Positions 22,072 to 29,046 of a DNA stretch of 29,046 bases are shown piece by piece. The notes below the pieces were generated by a model. It did not search any database and was not told the origin of the DNA. It worked only from the letters and a program-made list of their open reading frames with translations. The DNA is from an uncultured Campylobacter sp. (GTDB taxonomy: Bacteria > Campylobacterota > Campylobacteria > Campylobacterales > Campylobacteraceae). Where the stretch lies: contig NZ_CALIMW010000146.1 of the NCBI RefSeq assembly GCF_938045405.1, positions 1 to 29,046 on the forward strand, read 5' to 3'. A program made the translations under genes and the position numbers. How positions within the stretch are numbered: position 1 is the first letter of the stretch; each line of letters opens with the position of its first letter.

Positions 22072-23039
22072 GAATTTTGCTTTAAAAAAGCATAAGAGCG
22101 GGCGGAATTTTAAAATTTTGCAAAATTTTAATTAAATTTGAAGCCCTGCTGCGCCTAAACGATAAAATTAAAACGCAAAAGCTAACGCTGCTTTCATGGG
22201 CTCCGATAAAAGAATATGGCTGCTCGCCGCGGAGCTAAATTTTAAAATTTGGCTAGTTTATCCTATATTTGCGCCTTTGCGAGCTATTTGTCGCAGGATG
22301 AAATTTTAGCATATAAGCCTGTCTTCAAAACATATATGTTTAGTGCTCACTGGGCGCGGGCGCGACCTTAAATGCCATAAATCAAACCGAAAATCCGCAG
22401 CAAACATAATTGCGACAAAACCCGAATACGGCGCCTAAATAAGCACCAAATAGGCTTGTGATAGGATCGCACAAAAAGCCTGTCAAATACTTGCCTCAAG
22501 CGGAGTGTAAAATTTATCGCGATTAAGTGGGTCTAAACTAAAATCAAAGCTATATAATTTGAGTGCGAAGCTTGCATAAAATTTCTTGCAAAGGCCGTTC
22601 GCAGGCTCAAAAGATACTGCGAAATTACATAAAATTTGACTGCGGTAAAATTTTCTCATACATTGTGCTAATACAAACCGAAAGTGAATAGAACACAATT
22701 ACTCGAGGTAGCAAAATTTTCCCATACGTCGTTAATACCGAACATTGACGAATCAGATCAAGTACTATGGACAAAGTGAAATATTCCCGTACATTGTTAG
22801 TTCGGCATGGGCTGTTGCTAGAGCAGAGCAGAAATGTGCGAAATTTAACTTCGCGTATCGTTTGAACACCTAGAAAGCACCTTGCTCCCCAGCTAAATAG
22901 CACGAGCAAATTCATATCATGCGCTGTTTAAAACGCAAAATTCATTGGAATTTCAAATTTTAAATTTCGGGCACGGGTTCGCTTATAAGTATTTGCAAAA
23001 ATAGCGCATCGAAGCTAGAAAAATTTCGCTCCGTCGCGC
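22072..23039. other. Gene-free spacer with RAATTY words and degenerate repeats
   Basis: No protein or RNA gene I can support in nearly 970 nt. It holds about 20 RAATTY hexamers by eye and several imperfectly repeated segments, the clearest at 22645-22810. The two minus-strand frames of 71 and 96 codons have no family resemblance, and their internal similarity merely reflects the repeats. Confidence 0.6.
22645..22810 (-). repeat. Three degenerate direct repeats, period about 65 bp
   Basis: On the plus strand the units contain AAAATTTTCTCATACATTG (about 22647-22665), AAAATTTTCCCATACGTCG (22713-22731) and AATATTCCCGTACATTG (22780-22796). Each is followed by a short TTAATAC/TTAGTTC-like stretch. 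The equivalent bases are 66 and 65 nt apart. Possibly related AAAATTT-led segments occur upstream near 22507, 22576 and 22629. Confidence 0.5.
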
Positions 23040-24098
23040 CTAAAATTTTGATGAAATTTTGCGTATCAGCTCAACTGCCTCTTTTGCGTCCGCACATACG
23101 AACTCGAAATACGCCCGTAGCTCCGAGGCACTGCCGTAGCCGCAGCTTACGCCCACGCTTCGCACCGCTGCCGACTTTGCCGCGATGGCGTCAAGCGACG
23201 TATCGCCGATCATAAAGATATTTTGGCTTACAGAAGGCAGAATTTCGTCACTGCAAATTTTGTCATAACAAGGAGTGGAATTTAGCTCATGTGCATCATA
23301 AATTTTACCGCCGCGCGCTCCGCTTTTATAGCTCTCGCCCTCGATGCCGATACCGCTCTTTTGGCTCTTATCACCAGCCTCATGTCTATCGCTCTTTACT
23401 TCGCTTAAATCTTTAAACGAAATTCTATCAGAATTTTGACTCGCAATACTGCTTAAATTTTGCTCGCAAACTTTGCTAGGATCAGGATCAAGCGCAGGAA
23501 GGCTCTTTAAATCAGGCGCTGAAATTTCACTCAAAATCGCGCTCCTGCTAGCAGTGCTTGTATTTTCATCGGCAGTCGCGCCGTGAGTTTTACCGCGAGC
23601 CGCATGCGGGCTTTGGCTAGCGGTCGCGCCGCAAATTCCTAAATTTTCGAGCGCCTTTAAGATCGGTTCGGCGCTTGGTTTGGGGTTTTGCACATCCTCT
23701 CGCCCGACGATGGTGCCAAAAAATTCCGCGATGCCAAGATGCTGCAATAAAATTTTAGAAAATTTCGACGTCTTGGTCGTCACGACGCCTAAGTTTGCAA
23801 ACTCGCTCGCCGCACGAACCGCTTCGAACGCACCGCTTAGCAGAACGGTCTGATCCAAAAAAGTCTGCGCGTATCGCTGTTTGTAGGCGAGCACGAAATT
23901 CTGCACATCGCGCGTCACACCTAGACGCTCAAACATTACCTCTAACGGATGCCCGATAAGCTTTTTAATCGCTTCGTCTCTAGGCTCTACGGCGCCCAAA
24001 TGCGCAAATGCATAATGAAAACCATCTAATATCGCGGGCGTGGAGTCTATGAGCGTACCATCGAGATCAAAAAGCAGAGTGGTTTGGAATTTTGGCAT
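23040..24098 (-). CDS. HAD-family phosphatase (phosphoglycolate phosphatase-like) with a long insertion
   Basis: Haloacid dehalogenase-type hydrolase, closest in motif layout to phosphoglycolate phosphatase (Gph). Motif I is DLDGT (Asp11, Asp13), motif II is VVTTKT (around 105-110), motif III is NPKP (Lys140) and motif IV is GDTSLD (Asp299, Asp303). A helical cap lies between motifs I and II. The usual length is about 210-220 residues; this one is 352 because about 136 residues (156-291) intervene between motifs III and IV, where a handful is normal. The insertion is Ser/Asp/Lys-rich, low in hydrophobics and probably disordered. All catalytic motifs are intact, so activity is plausible; the substrate is not certain. 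The start at 24098 follows the cadF terminator. Confidence 0.85.
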   Translation of the reverse strand: MPKFQTTLLFDLDGTLIDSTPAILDGFHYAFAHLGAVEPRDEAIKKLIGHPLEVMFERLGVTRDVQNFVLAYKQRYAQTFLDQTVLLSGAFEAVRAASEFANLGVVTTKTSKFSKILLQHLGIAEFFGTIVGREDVQNPKPSAEPILKALENLGICGATASQSPHAARGKTHGATADENTSTASRSAILSEISAPDLKSLPALDPDPSKVCEQNLSSIASQNSDRISFKDLSEVKSDRHEAGDKSQKSGIGIEGESYKSGARGGKIYDAHELNSTPCYDKICSDEILPSVSQNIFMIGDTSLDAIAAKSAAVRSVGVSCGYGSASELRAYFEFVCADAKEAVELIRKISSKF

Positions 24099-24119
24099 TT
24101 TAAAATTTAATTTGGATAT

Positions 24120-24145
24120 AAAAAAAGCGGAGCCGAAGCCCCGCT
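24120..24145 (-). terminator. Intrinsic terminator of the CadF-like gene
   Basis: On the minus strand AGCGGGGC-TTCG-GCTCCGCT (8 bp including one G-U pair) is followed by a run of T, 19 nt after the stop. A textbook Rho-independent terminator with a stable UUCG tetraloop. Confidence 0.88.
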
Positions 24146-24164
24146 TATGTGGATCTAGAAAAGA

Positions 24165-25187
24165 TTATTTTCTAAATTTAGCATCTACGCGTCTATTTTG
24201 AGCGCGGCCTGCTTTAGTAGCGTTTGTAGCGATAGGCTTAGTCTCACCGTATCCTACAGTAGTGATTCTGCTAGCATCTACGCCGAAGCTCTTAAGCGCA
24301 CCTCCAACTGCAGCAGCTCTGCGCTCGGAAAGCTTTTGATTATATGCATTCGAACCGGTGCTATCGGTGTGACCCTCTAGGATTACTTTGTAATCAGGGT
24401 GAGCTACTAGCACGTCGCTTACGTTTTTGATCTGGTTCATAAACTCAGGGGAAATTTTTGAGCTATCTGTAGCAAAATTTACGCCCAAATTTAACCTAAT
24501 AACCTTCTCGCAGCCATATTCATCAACAACTACGCCAGCAGGTGTGCCTGGGCATCTATCGATATTATCGCATACGCCGTCATTATCTGCGTCTTTGCAG
24601 CCTGTAGGAGCCGGAGCGGCAGCTGGAGCTGCGTCAGCATATCTCTTGCCAAAATCAACTGCAAAGCCTAGAGTATAGAACAATACGTGGTTGCCGTCGT
24701 CAAATCTGATAGCATCGCGTGCCTCAAGTTTTGTAGCAAAATTGTCGGTGATATAGTATTTTAGACCCAAGCCGTATTGACCGAAGCCGCTATCTTGATC
24801 GCCATCGTTGTAAACGTCTTTAGTGTAATCCATATATCCAAGACCTAGCAAGCCGTATAATTTGAAATTATCGGTGAAATTTACCAAGTCTTTTACAGCA
24901 TTGATGTGATAATATTTAGCGTCAGGCTTATCGTTGCCTACTCTGTGAGCTAAATCCTCTACGCCAATATTGCGAGAGTAATCAAAACCAACCTCTACTT
25001 GATCGATAAACGAATCTTGTAGATTTTTGGCAAGACGTAGACCGAACATAAAATTCGAATCCAAATCCATATTGCCCTCATGAGTCATTCCACCAATAGT
25101 AGGGGTGATCTCCCAGTGATAATCAGCATCGCTAGCGAACAATGCGCCGGATGCACATAAGCTTAATGCAAGTAGAACTTTCTTCAT
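24165..25187 (-). CDS. cadF: CadF-like OmpA-family outer-membrane protein
   Basis: Outer-membrane beta-barrel with a peptidoglycan-binding OmpA domain. The 340-residue precursor comprises a signal peptide (1-18), an eight-strand-type barrel (about 22-181; HWEITPT, EGNMDLDSNFMFGLRL, GQYGLGLKYYITDNF), an Ala/Pro linker (186-196), a calcium-type TSP3 repeat (DADNDGVCDNIDRCPG, 199-214), and an OmpA domain (about 230-337; EGHTDSTGSNAYNQKLSERR, GRAQNRRVDAKF). The barrel lines up well with C. jejuni CadF, but the FRLS fibronectin-binding tetrapeptide is replaced by YYIT (144-147). The start at 25187 is chosen over 25202 because AAAGGA precedes it and MKKVLLALSL is a proper signal. It has its own promoter and terminator. 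Confidence 0.88.
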   Translation of the reverse strand: MKKVLLALSLCASGALFASDADYHWEITPTIGGMTHEGNMDLDSNFMFGLRLAKNLQDSFIDQVEVGFDYSRNIGVEDLAHRVGNDKPDAKYYHINAVKDLVNFTDNFKLYGLLGLGYMDYTKDVYNDGDQDSGFGQYGLGLKYYITDNFATKLEARDAIRFDDGNHVLFYTLGFAVDFGKRYADAAPAAAPAPTGCKDADNDGVCDNIDRCPGTPAGVVVDEYGCEKVIRLNLGVNFATDSSKISPEFMNQIKNVSDVLVAHPDYKVILEGHTDSTGSNAYNQKLSERRAAAVGGALKSFGVDASRITTVGYGETKPIATNATKAGRAQNRRVDAKFRK

Positions 25188-25218
25188 TAAACATCCTTTC
25201 AAATAAAGTTGTAATTCG

Positions 25219-25227
25219 ATATTACCA
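25219..25227 (-). promoter_or_regulatory. Extended -10 promoter of the CadF-like gene
   Basis: The minus strand reads TGGTAATAT, 32 nt before the ATG, just downstream of the long inverted repeat at 25244-25281. Confidence 0.55.
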
Positions 25228-25243
25228 TAAAATTTTTAAAGAA

Positions 25244-25281
25244 TTTACAAATTTGCGACAATTTCGCCACAAATTTGTAAA
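25244..25281 (-). terminator. 12-bp inverted repeat after rpsI (terminator or operator)
   Basis: TTTACAAATTTG and its exact reverse complement flank a 14-nt loop that contains a smaller GCGA/TCGC pair. It begins 5 nt after the rpsI stop, so it can act as a low-GC terminator. It also lies 17 nt upstream of the cadF -10, over the -35 zone, so it could be an operator. Confidence 0.5.
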
Positions 25282-25286
25282 AAACA

Positions 25287-25676
25287 TTATCTCTTAGAGA
25301 ACTGCGGGCTTCTGCGCGCTTTGCGGCGACCGAATTTCTTTCGCTCAACCACGCGGCTATCGCGAGTTAACAGACCTTTTGGCTTAAGAGCCGCTCTAAA
25401 ATCTTTATCCATCGCGGCAAGCGCCTTTGAAATTCCGTGCTTTAGCGCATCCGCCTGAGCCGAATATCCGCCGCCTAAAGTCTGTGCGGTGATGTCCATC
25501 GAGGTCTCTTGTTTAGTAGCCAAAAGCGGCTGAACGACCCTTAGTTTAATCGCTTCGTGACCGCCTAGCCAGGTGTTTAGATCCATGCCGTTTACCACGA
25601 TTTTGCCGCTTCCGGGTTTTACCCAAACCTTAGCTACGGCAGTTTTTCTCTTTCCGGTTGCATAAATTGTCGCCAT
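25287..25676 (-). CDS. rpsI: 30S ribosomal protein S9
   Basis: Small-subunit protein whose C-terminal tail contacts P-site tRNA. The 129 residues start MATIYATGKRKTAVAKVW and end with the conserved basic tail RRKARRSPQFSKR. Normal length. It lies 2 nt after rplM, the universal rplM-rpsI pair. Confidence 0.98.
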   Translation of the reverse strand: MATIYATGKRKTAVAKVWVKPGSGKIVVNGMDLNTWLGGHEAIKLRVVQPLLATKQETSMDITAQTLGGGYSAQADALKHGISKALAAMDKDFRAALKPKGLLTRDSRVVERKKFGRRKARRSPQFSKR

Positions 25677-25678
25677 GA

Positions 25679-26104
25679 TTATTTTCCTTTTTTAGTTGTT
25701 TGCGCAGTATGAGGGTGCTCGCCGCCTTCATATACGAATAGCTTTTTGATCATCGCCTTGCCGAGCTTCGTCTTAGGAAGCATACCGCGAACCGCGAGTC
25801 TGTAGAGCTTTGCGGGGTTGTTTTTAAGCAGGTCTTGAAATTTCACGCTCTTTACGCTTCCGAAATAGCCCGAGTAGCTGTGATAAAGTTTGTCGTCGCC
25901 TTTGTTATTGCCGGTAAATACGGCTTTTGAAGCGTTGATGATAACGACGTAGTCTCCGCAATCCACGTTTGGAGTATAGCTTGGTTTGTGTTTGCCGCGT
26001 AGCAATACCGCAACTTCGGTAAGCATTCTACCGAATCTTTTGTCGGTCGCGTCGATAACGACCCAGTCGCGCTTAACTTCGCTAGGCTTTGTAATTTCTG
26101 TCAT
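25679..26104 (-). CDS. rplM: 50S ribosomal protein L13
   Basis: Early-assembly large-subunit protein. The 141 residues show VVIDATDKRFGRMLTEVA, LLRGKHKPSYTPNVDCGD and VRGMLPKTKLGKAMIKKL, the L13 hallmarks. First gene of rplM-rpsI. Its promoter region carries a TATAAT and a 17-nt palindrome. Confidence 0.98.
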   Translation of the reverse strand: MTEITKPSEVKRDWVVIDATDKRFGRMLTEVAVLLRGKHKPSYTPNVDCGDYVVIINASKAVFTGNNKGDDKLYHSYSGYFGSVKSVKFQDLLKNNPAKLYRLAVRGMLPKTKLGKAMIKKLFVYEGGEHPHTAQTTKKGK

Positions 26105-26134
26105 GGTTTCCGCCTTATTAAAATTTGAGCTGTG

Positions 26135-26140
26135 ATTATA
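26135..26140 (-). promoter_or_regulatory. -10 box of rplM-rpsI
   Basis: The minus strand reads TATAAT (in CTATATAATCAC) 30 nt before the rplM ATG. The palindrome TAGCTTAATTTAAGCTA (26159-26175) occupies the expected -35 area. Confidence 0.6.
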
Positions 26141-26219
26141 TAGAAATATCCTTACGTATAGCTTAATTTAAGCTATCTTTAATCTATCTGCGCTCAAATT
26201 TCATCTAAATTTTAAAATT

Positions 26220-29046
26220 TTATCCCTCCTCATTTACTTCGATCAGCTTAGCACCCGCGGCTTCGAGAACCAGCACGAAGGCACGCACCCGCGCATTCGG
26301 ATAAAACTCGCGGATCACGCTTTTATACCGCGCTACTTGAGCTTTGTTTTGCACGAGGTATTTTTCTGAGCTTTTGTAATCAAAAAGCAAAATTTCATCC
26401 TGCCTAAAGCACGCCAGATCCACGCGCAAAAGCTCACCCTCCGCGCTTTTGATCGGCATCTCTTTATAAGCTTGAGCGCCCTTTATCAGAGCTAAAAATT
26501 CCTCGTTTTTGCTTAGTCCTAGCGCCCGCGCCGCGATATTTTCAAAATCCGCGTCATTTAAAAATTTAGCATAGTAACCTCTTGCCAGGCTTACTCCTCG
26601 TAAAATTTCATCCGCCGCAAATCCTTCGCTCATCTCCAGAGCATAGTGCAGCGCCTCGCCGAAATATATCGCGCTTAACACCTCCGCTTCGTCTTCGCTA
26701 TCTTTTTCTTGCGCGCCTTGAGGCTCGCCCGCTACGAGCGCGATCTTTTTGTGCGGCGGCTTCTCTTCTGATTTTACGGAGCTTGGGATTAAGTAGCCGT
26801 ATTGAAAATCCGGGATATCCAGCCACTCCACGACGCCCGCACCCTTGGTCTTTTTAGCGTAAGGCGAAAAAAAGCTATAATTGTATTGATCTATTTTTGC
26901 CTCGGAGCGTTTTACGATGATGAGCGAGCGTTCGACGCGGGTAAATGCCACATAGAGCTTATTTATATCCTCTTCATGCGCAGAGCGATCGTTTTCATCC
27001 ATTAATGCTGCAAATTCCGTATCCAGGCTCTTTCTGCTCGCAAATTTATAAAAAATTCTCCACTTATGCGTGGCAAAATCATAGTCCGTCGCGAGCTTTG
27101 AGCTCTCGCCCCGGTCTTTTCCTCCGATGCGGTCGCAAACGATTACGTGCGGGAACTGAAGCCCCTTGGACTTATGCACGGTCATAATTTTAATGCCGCT
27201 TTGTTCCTTGGCAAATACCTCCGTTTCGTCGTTTGCAAACAGATACTCGCTAAAACTATTAAATTTTGCCAGCGTCTCAAAAAATAGCAGCAGATCTGGA
27301 TCGACAAAATTTAATTTCAGCGTGCTAGCGATAAATTCCGCCGTTTTTTGCGCGTTTTTATGCAGATCGACCGCTATCTTTTTAAGCCGCCTACCCAAAA
27401 TCGCTTCGGCGTTTCGCAGATAAATTTCATCGCCACCTACGCAAAATTTCGCATATTGAATTACGGCATTTACCTGCTCGCTGCAACGCAGAGCCTTATT
27501 TGAGCCGCTGCAAACCTCGCAAAATTCCGATAGCATCTCTTTTAGCGCGCTTACGTGCTCGTTTTTCCAGCATAAAATCGCGATATCATCAGCTCTCACG
27601 CCGCACTCCTCAACAAGCCTGCGCGCTTGCTCCGCAGCCCCCTTTAGCACGTCGTCGTATGAAAACGCTGCTACGTAGCCGTAATCGTCGCTTTGTACCT
27701 CAAATAGCGGCATTCGCGGATGAGAAAGCGGATAGTCCTTGATTTTTTGCAGCACCGAAGCAGGCAGATCGCTATCTAGCTTATTTGCCGCGATTTGATC
27801 TTCATAAGACACAAATTTATCGCGCAAGATCTCATTTACAAATTTTACGATAAGTTTTAAACTGCGATAATTGCGCGGCAGGCTCTGCGTTTTGATTTGA
27901 CTAAACTGCTCGCGCAAAATATCAAAAATTTTTCTCTCTGCGCCGCGAAATTTATAGATGCTCTGTTTTTTATCGCCTACGTAAAAAAAGCTACCGCAGC
28001 GCTCCTCCGCTCCTTTACCGGCAAGCGCCTCAGAGATTAGCGGCAGCATAATTTCATACTGGCAAATATCGGTATCTTGAAATTCGTCAATTAAAATATG
28101 CGTGATTTTAGAATCGAGCCTGAAATACAAAAGCTCGCGGTTGCCCTGTAACGCCTCTGCGCTTGGATTTAGCAGCGAGTGCACGGCTGCAGTGACATCA
28201 CCGAACGTGAGCTTGCCGCTTTTGCGCTGCACCGATTTAAGCGCTTCGGCATAAATTTTAATTAGTCCTGCCAGCTTAGCCGCATATGTCGCATCCATCC
28301 ACGCTATTTCGCGAGCTATAGCGTCTTTTAGCCTTGCTAGCTCACCGTCAAGATGCGAAATTTTTTTAAGCTGCGAGCGCGGATAATCGAAACTGCCGTT
28401 GGCAAGAGCCGAAAGAATGAAGCCCGAGGATAATTTTGACAGATCACTAACAGGGCTTAGCCCATTTACGGCTCCAGCGCTTACGCCCGCATCTCTCGCC
28501 GCTTTTTGCAAGCAGGATAAAATTTCATTTATCTCTGCTAGCGCCGAGCTTGCAGGAAGCGTGGGCGGATTTATTCTTATATCGCCCCTCCAAATGCTTT
28601 GCAAGCTATTTAAAAACTCGCTCTTTGTCATTCCTGAGTCGCTTACATAATCCACGACCTCTCTTAATAGCGCTTCGTTTTTACAAATCGCGCCTAAAAA
28701 CGCCGCCTGCTGCACGCCTAGTATGCTTTCGTCGTTTTCAAAGCTCGGATCGATGCCGCTGTTTAGCGCAAACGAGCGCAGAGCTTTTGCAAAAAACGCA
28801 TCGAAGGTAAAAATATTTAAACTTTCGCTTAAAAATTTTGGGCTCAGCCGCTCTTGAGCTGCCAAAACCTCATCCGCGCTTAGCCCCAAATCAGCGCAAA
28901 TTTGCTCCAGCTCGGGGCTTGGCACAAGGGCGCCGTCGCGCACGACAAGCAAATTTTGAAATTTCTCTACGATACGCGTTTTCATCTCAGCAGCAGCTTT
29001 TTTGGTAAAGGTAAGAGCTAAAATTTCATTGATCGGCTCGCCTTTT
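26220..29046 (-). CDS. addA: AddA/RecB-type helicase-nuclease, 5' end outside the window
   Basis: UvrD-superfamily helicase fused to a RecB-type nuclease, for processing double-strand breaks (AddAB-like). The reading frame runs off the right edge. The first residues in the window include ILALTFTKKAAAEM, helicase motif Ia, so the Walker A motif lies just beyond 29046, and any ATG in this stretch (for example 28985) is internal. Further motifs: THILIDEFQDTD (II, about 28070-28100), VGDKKQSIYKFRGAE (III), LPRNYRS (IV), IKIMTVHKSKGLQFPHVIV (V, about 27150-27200) and NKLYVAFTRVERSL (VI, about 26920-26960). Near the C-terminus RVDLACF followed by LLFDYKSSEK and VARYKSVI forms the nuclease site (Asp, and Asp/Lys of DYK, about 26370-26420). 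Over 940 codons are present and no frameshift is seen. Confidence 0.9.
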   Translation of the reverse strand, partial: KGEPINEILALTFTKKAAAEMKTRIVEKFQNLLVVRDGALVPSPELEQICADLGLSADEVLAAQERLSPKFLSESLNIFTFDAFFAKALRSFALNSGIDPSFENDESILGVQQAAFLGAICKNEALLREVVDYVSDSGMTKSEFLNSLQSIWRGDIRINPPTLPASSALAEINEILSCLQKAARDAGVSAGAVNGLSPVSDLSKLSSGFILSALANGSFDYPRSQLKKISHLDGELARLKDAIAREIAWMDATYAAKLAGLIKIYAEALKSVQRKSGKLTFGDVTAAVHSLLNPSAEALQGNRELLYFRLDSKITHILIDEFQDTDICQYEIMLPLISEALAGKGAEERCGSFFYVGDKKQSIYKFRGAERKIFDILREQFSQIKTQSLPRNYRSLKLIVKFVNEILRDKFVSYEDQIAANKLDSDLPASVLQKIKDYPLSHPRMPLFEVQSDDYGYVAAFSYDDVLKGAAEQARRLVEECGVRADDIAILCWKNEHVSALKEMLSEFCEVCSGSNKALRCSEQVNAVIQYAKFCVGGDEIYLRNAEAILGRRLKKIAVDLHKNAQKTAEFIASTLKLNFVDPDLLLFFETLAKFNSFSEYLFANDETEVFAKEQSGIKIMTVHKSKGLQFPHVIVCDRIGGKDRGESSKLATDYDFATHKWRIFYKFASRKSLDTEFAALMDENDRSAHEEDINKLYVAFTRVERSLIIVKRSEAKIDQYNYSFFSPYAKKTKGAGVVEWLDIPDFQYGYLIPSSVKSEEKPPHKKIALVAGEPQGAQEKDSEDEAEVLSAIYFGEALHYALEMSEGFAADEILRGVSLARGYYAKFLNDADFENIAARALGLSKNEEFLALIKGAQAYKEMPIKSAEGELLRVDLACFRQDEILLFDYKSSEKYLVQNKAQVARYKSVIREFYPNARVRAFVLVLEAAGAKLIEVNEEG

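Noticed and set aside
22645..22810. CRISPR array
   Set aside because: Units are too diverged, only three are clear, and no constant repeat/variable spacer pattern or cas gene is present.
22483..22915. Minus-strand frames of 71 and 96 codons in the large spacer
   Set aside because: No homology recognised, no ribosome site; internal similarity comes from the DNA repeats.
28985..29046. Start of the helicase gene at the ATG ending at 28985
   Set aside because: The frame continues upstream through ILALTFTKKAAAEM, a conserved helicase motif, so the true start is beyond the window.

Overview
This window looks like a chromosomal segment of a Campylobacter, most likely one of the higher-GC oral species (gracilis/rectus/showae/curvus group). 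Three things suggest this. First, from memory, the gene order ttcA, mtnN, fabD, slyD, cpoB, pal, tolB, tolA, tolR, tolQ, atpC-D-G-A-H-F-F', parB, parA, birA, fmt, obgE, rpmA, rplU matches the C. jejuni Cj0094-Cj0118 block almost gene for gene. Second, there is a CadF-type OmpA protein and a DUF411 protein. Third, the coding DNA is moderately GC-rich while the spacers are AT-rich and packed with AAATTT/GAATTT words. The species assignment is an inference.

Nearly everything is on the minus strand, so transcription runs from high to low coordinates. In that order: the downstream part of an AddA/RecB-type helicase-nuclease that enters from the right edge (26220-29046); rplM-rpsI (25287-26104); a CadF-like outer-membrane protein with its own promoter and terminator (24120-25227); a HAD phosphatase with a very long insertion (23040-24098); a spacer of about 1 kb carrying degenerate repeats; a tRNA-Gln (21977-22050); a small plus-strand island with a lipoprotein and a secreted DUF411 metal-binding protein (20763-21811); rplU-rpmA, obgE and a small EF-hand protein (18332-20542); fmt, an AT-word-rich spacer, and birA-parA-parB (14417-18144); the ATP synthase operon running directly into the Tol genes (4968-14342); pal-cpoB (3619-4912); and slyD-fabD-mtnN-ttcA (524-3568).

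Functionally the central block combines the F1 sector and two b-type stator subunits of the ATP synthase with the proton-motive-force-driven Tol-Pal envelope system. AtpC and TolQ are separated by only 2 nt. The a and c subunits of the synthase are absent here, as is usual in this group. The last operon combines protein folding (SlyD with a large Cys/His tail), fatty-acid initiation (FabD), methylthioadenosine recycling (MtnN) and tRNA thiolation (TtcA).

I did not find an obviously new multi-gene system. The points most worth a second look are: the roughly 136-residue low-complexity insertion in the HAD phosphatase; a free-standing secreted copy of the TolA C-terminal domain; the spacers loaded with RAATTY words (a known DNA-uptake methylation motif in C. 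jejuni); degenerate repeats of about 65 bp near 22650-22800; the Cys/His-rich SlyD tail; and a CadF homologue lacking the FRLS fibronectin-binding tetrapeptide. Three stretches longer than 300 nt (1-523, 16692-17223, 22072-23039) hold no gene I can support.
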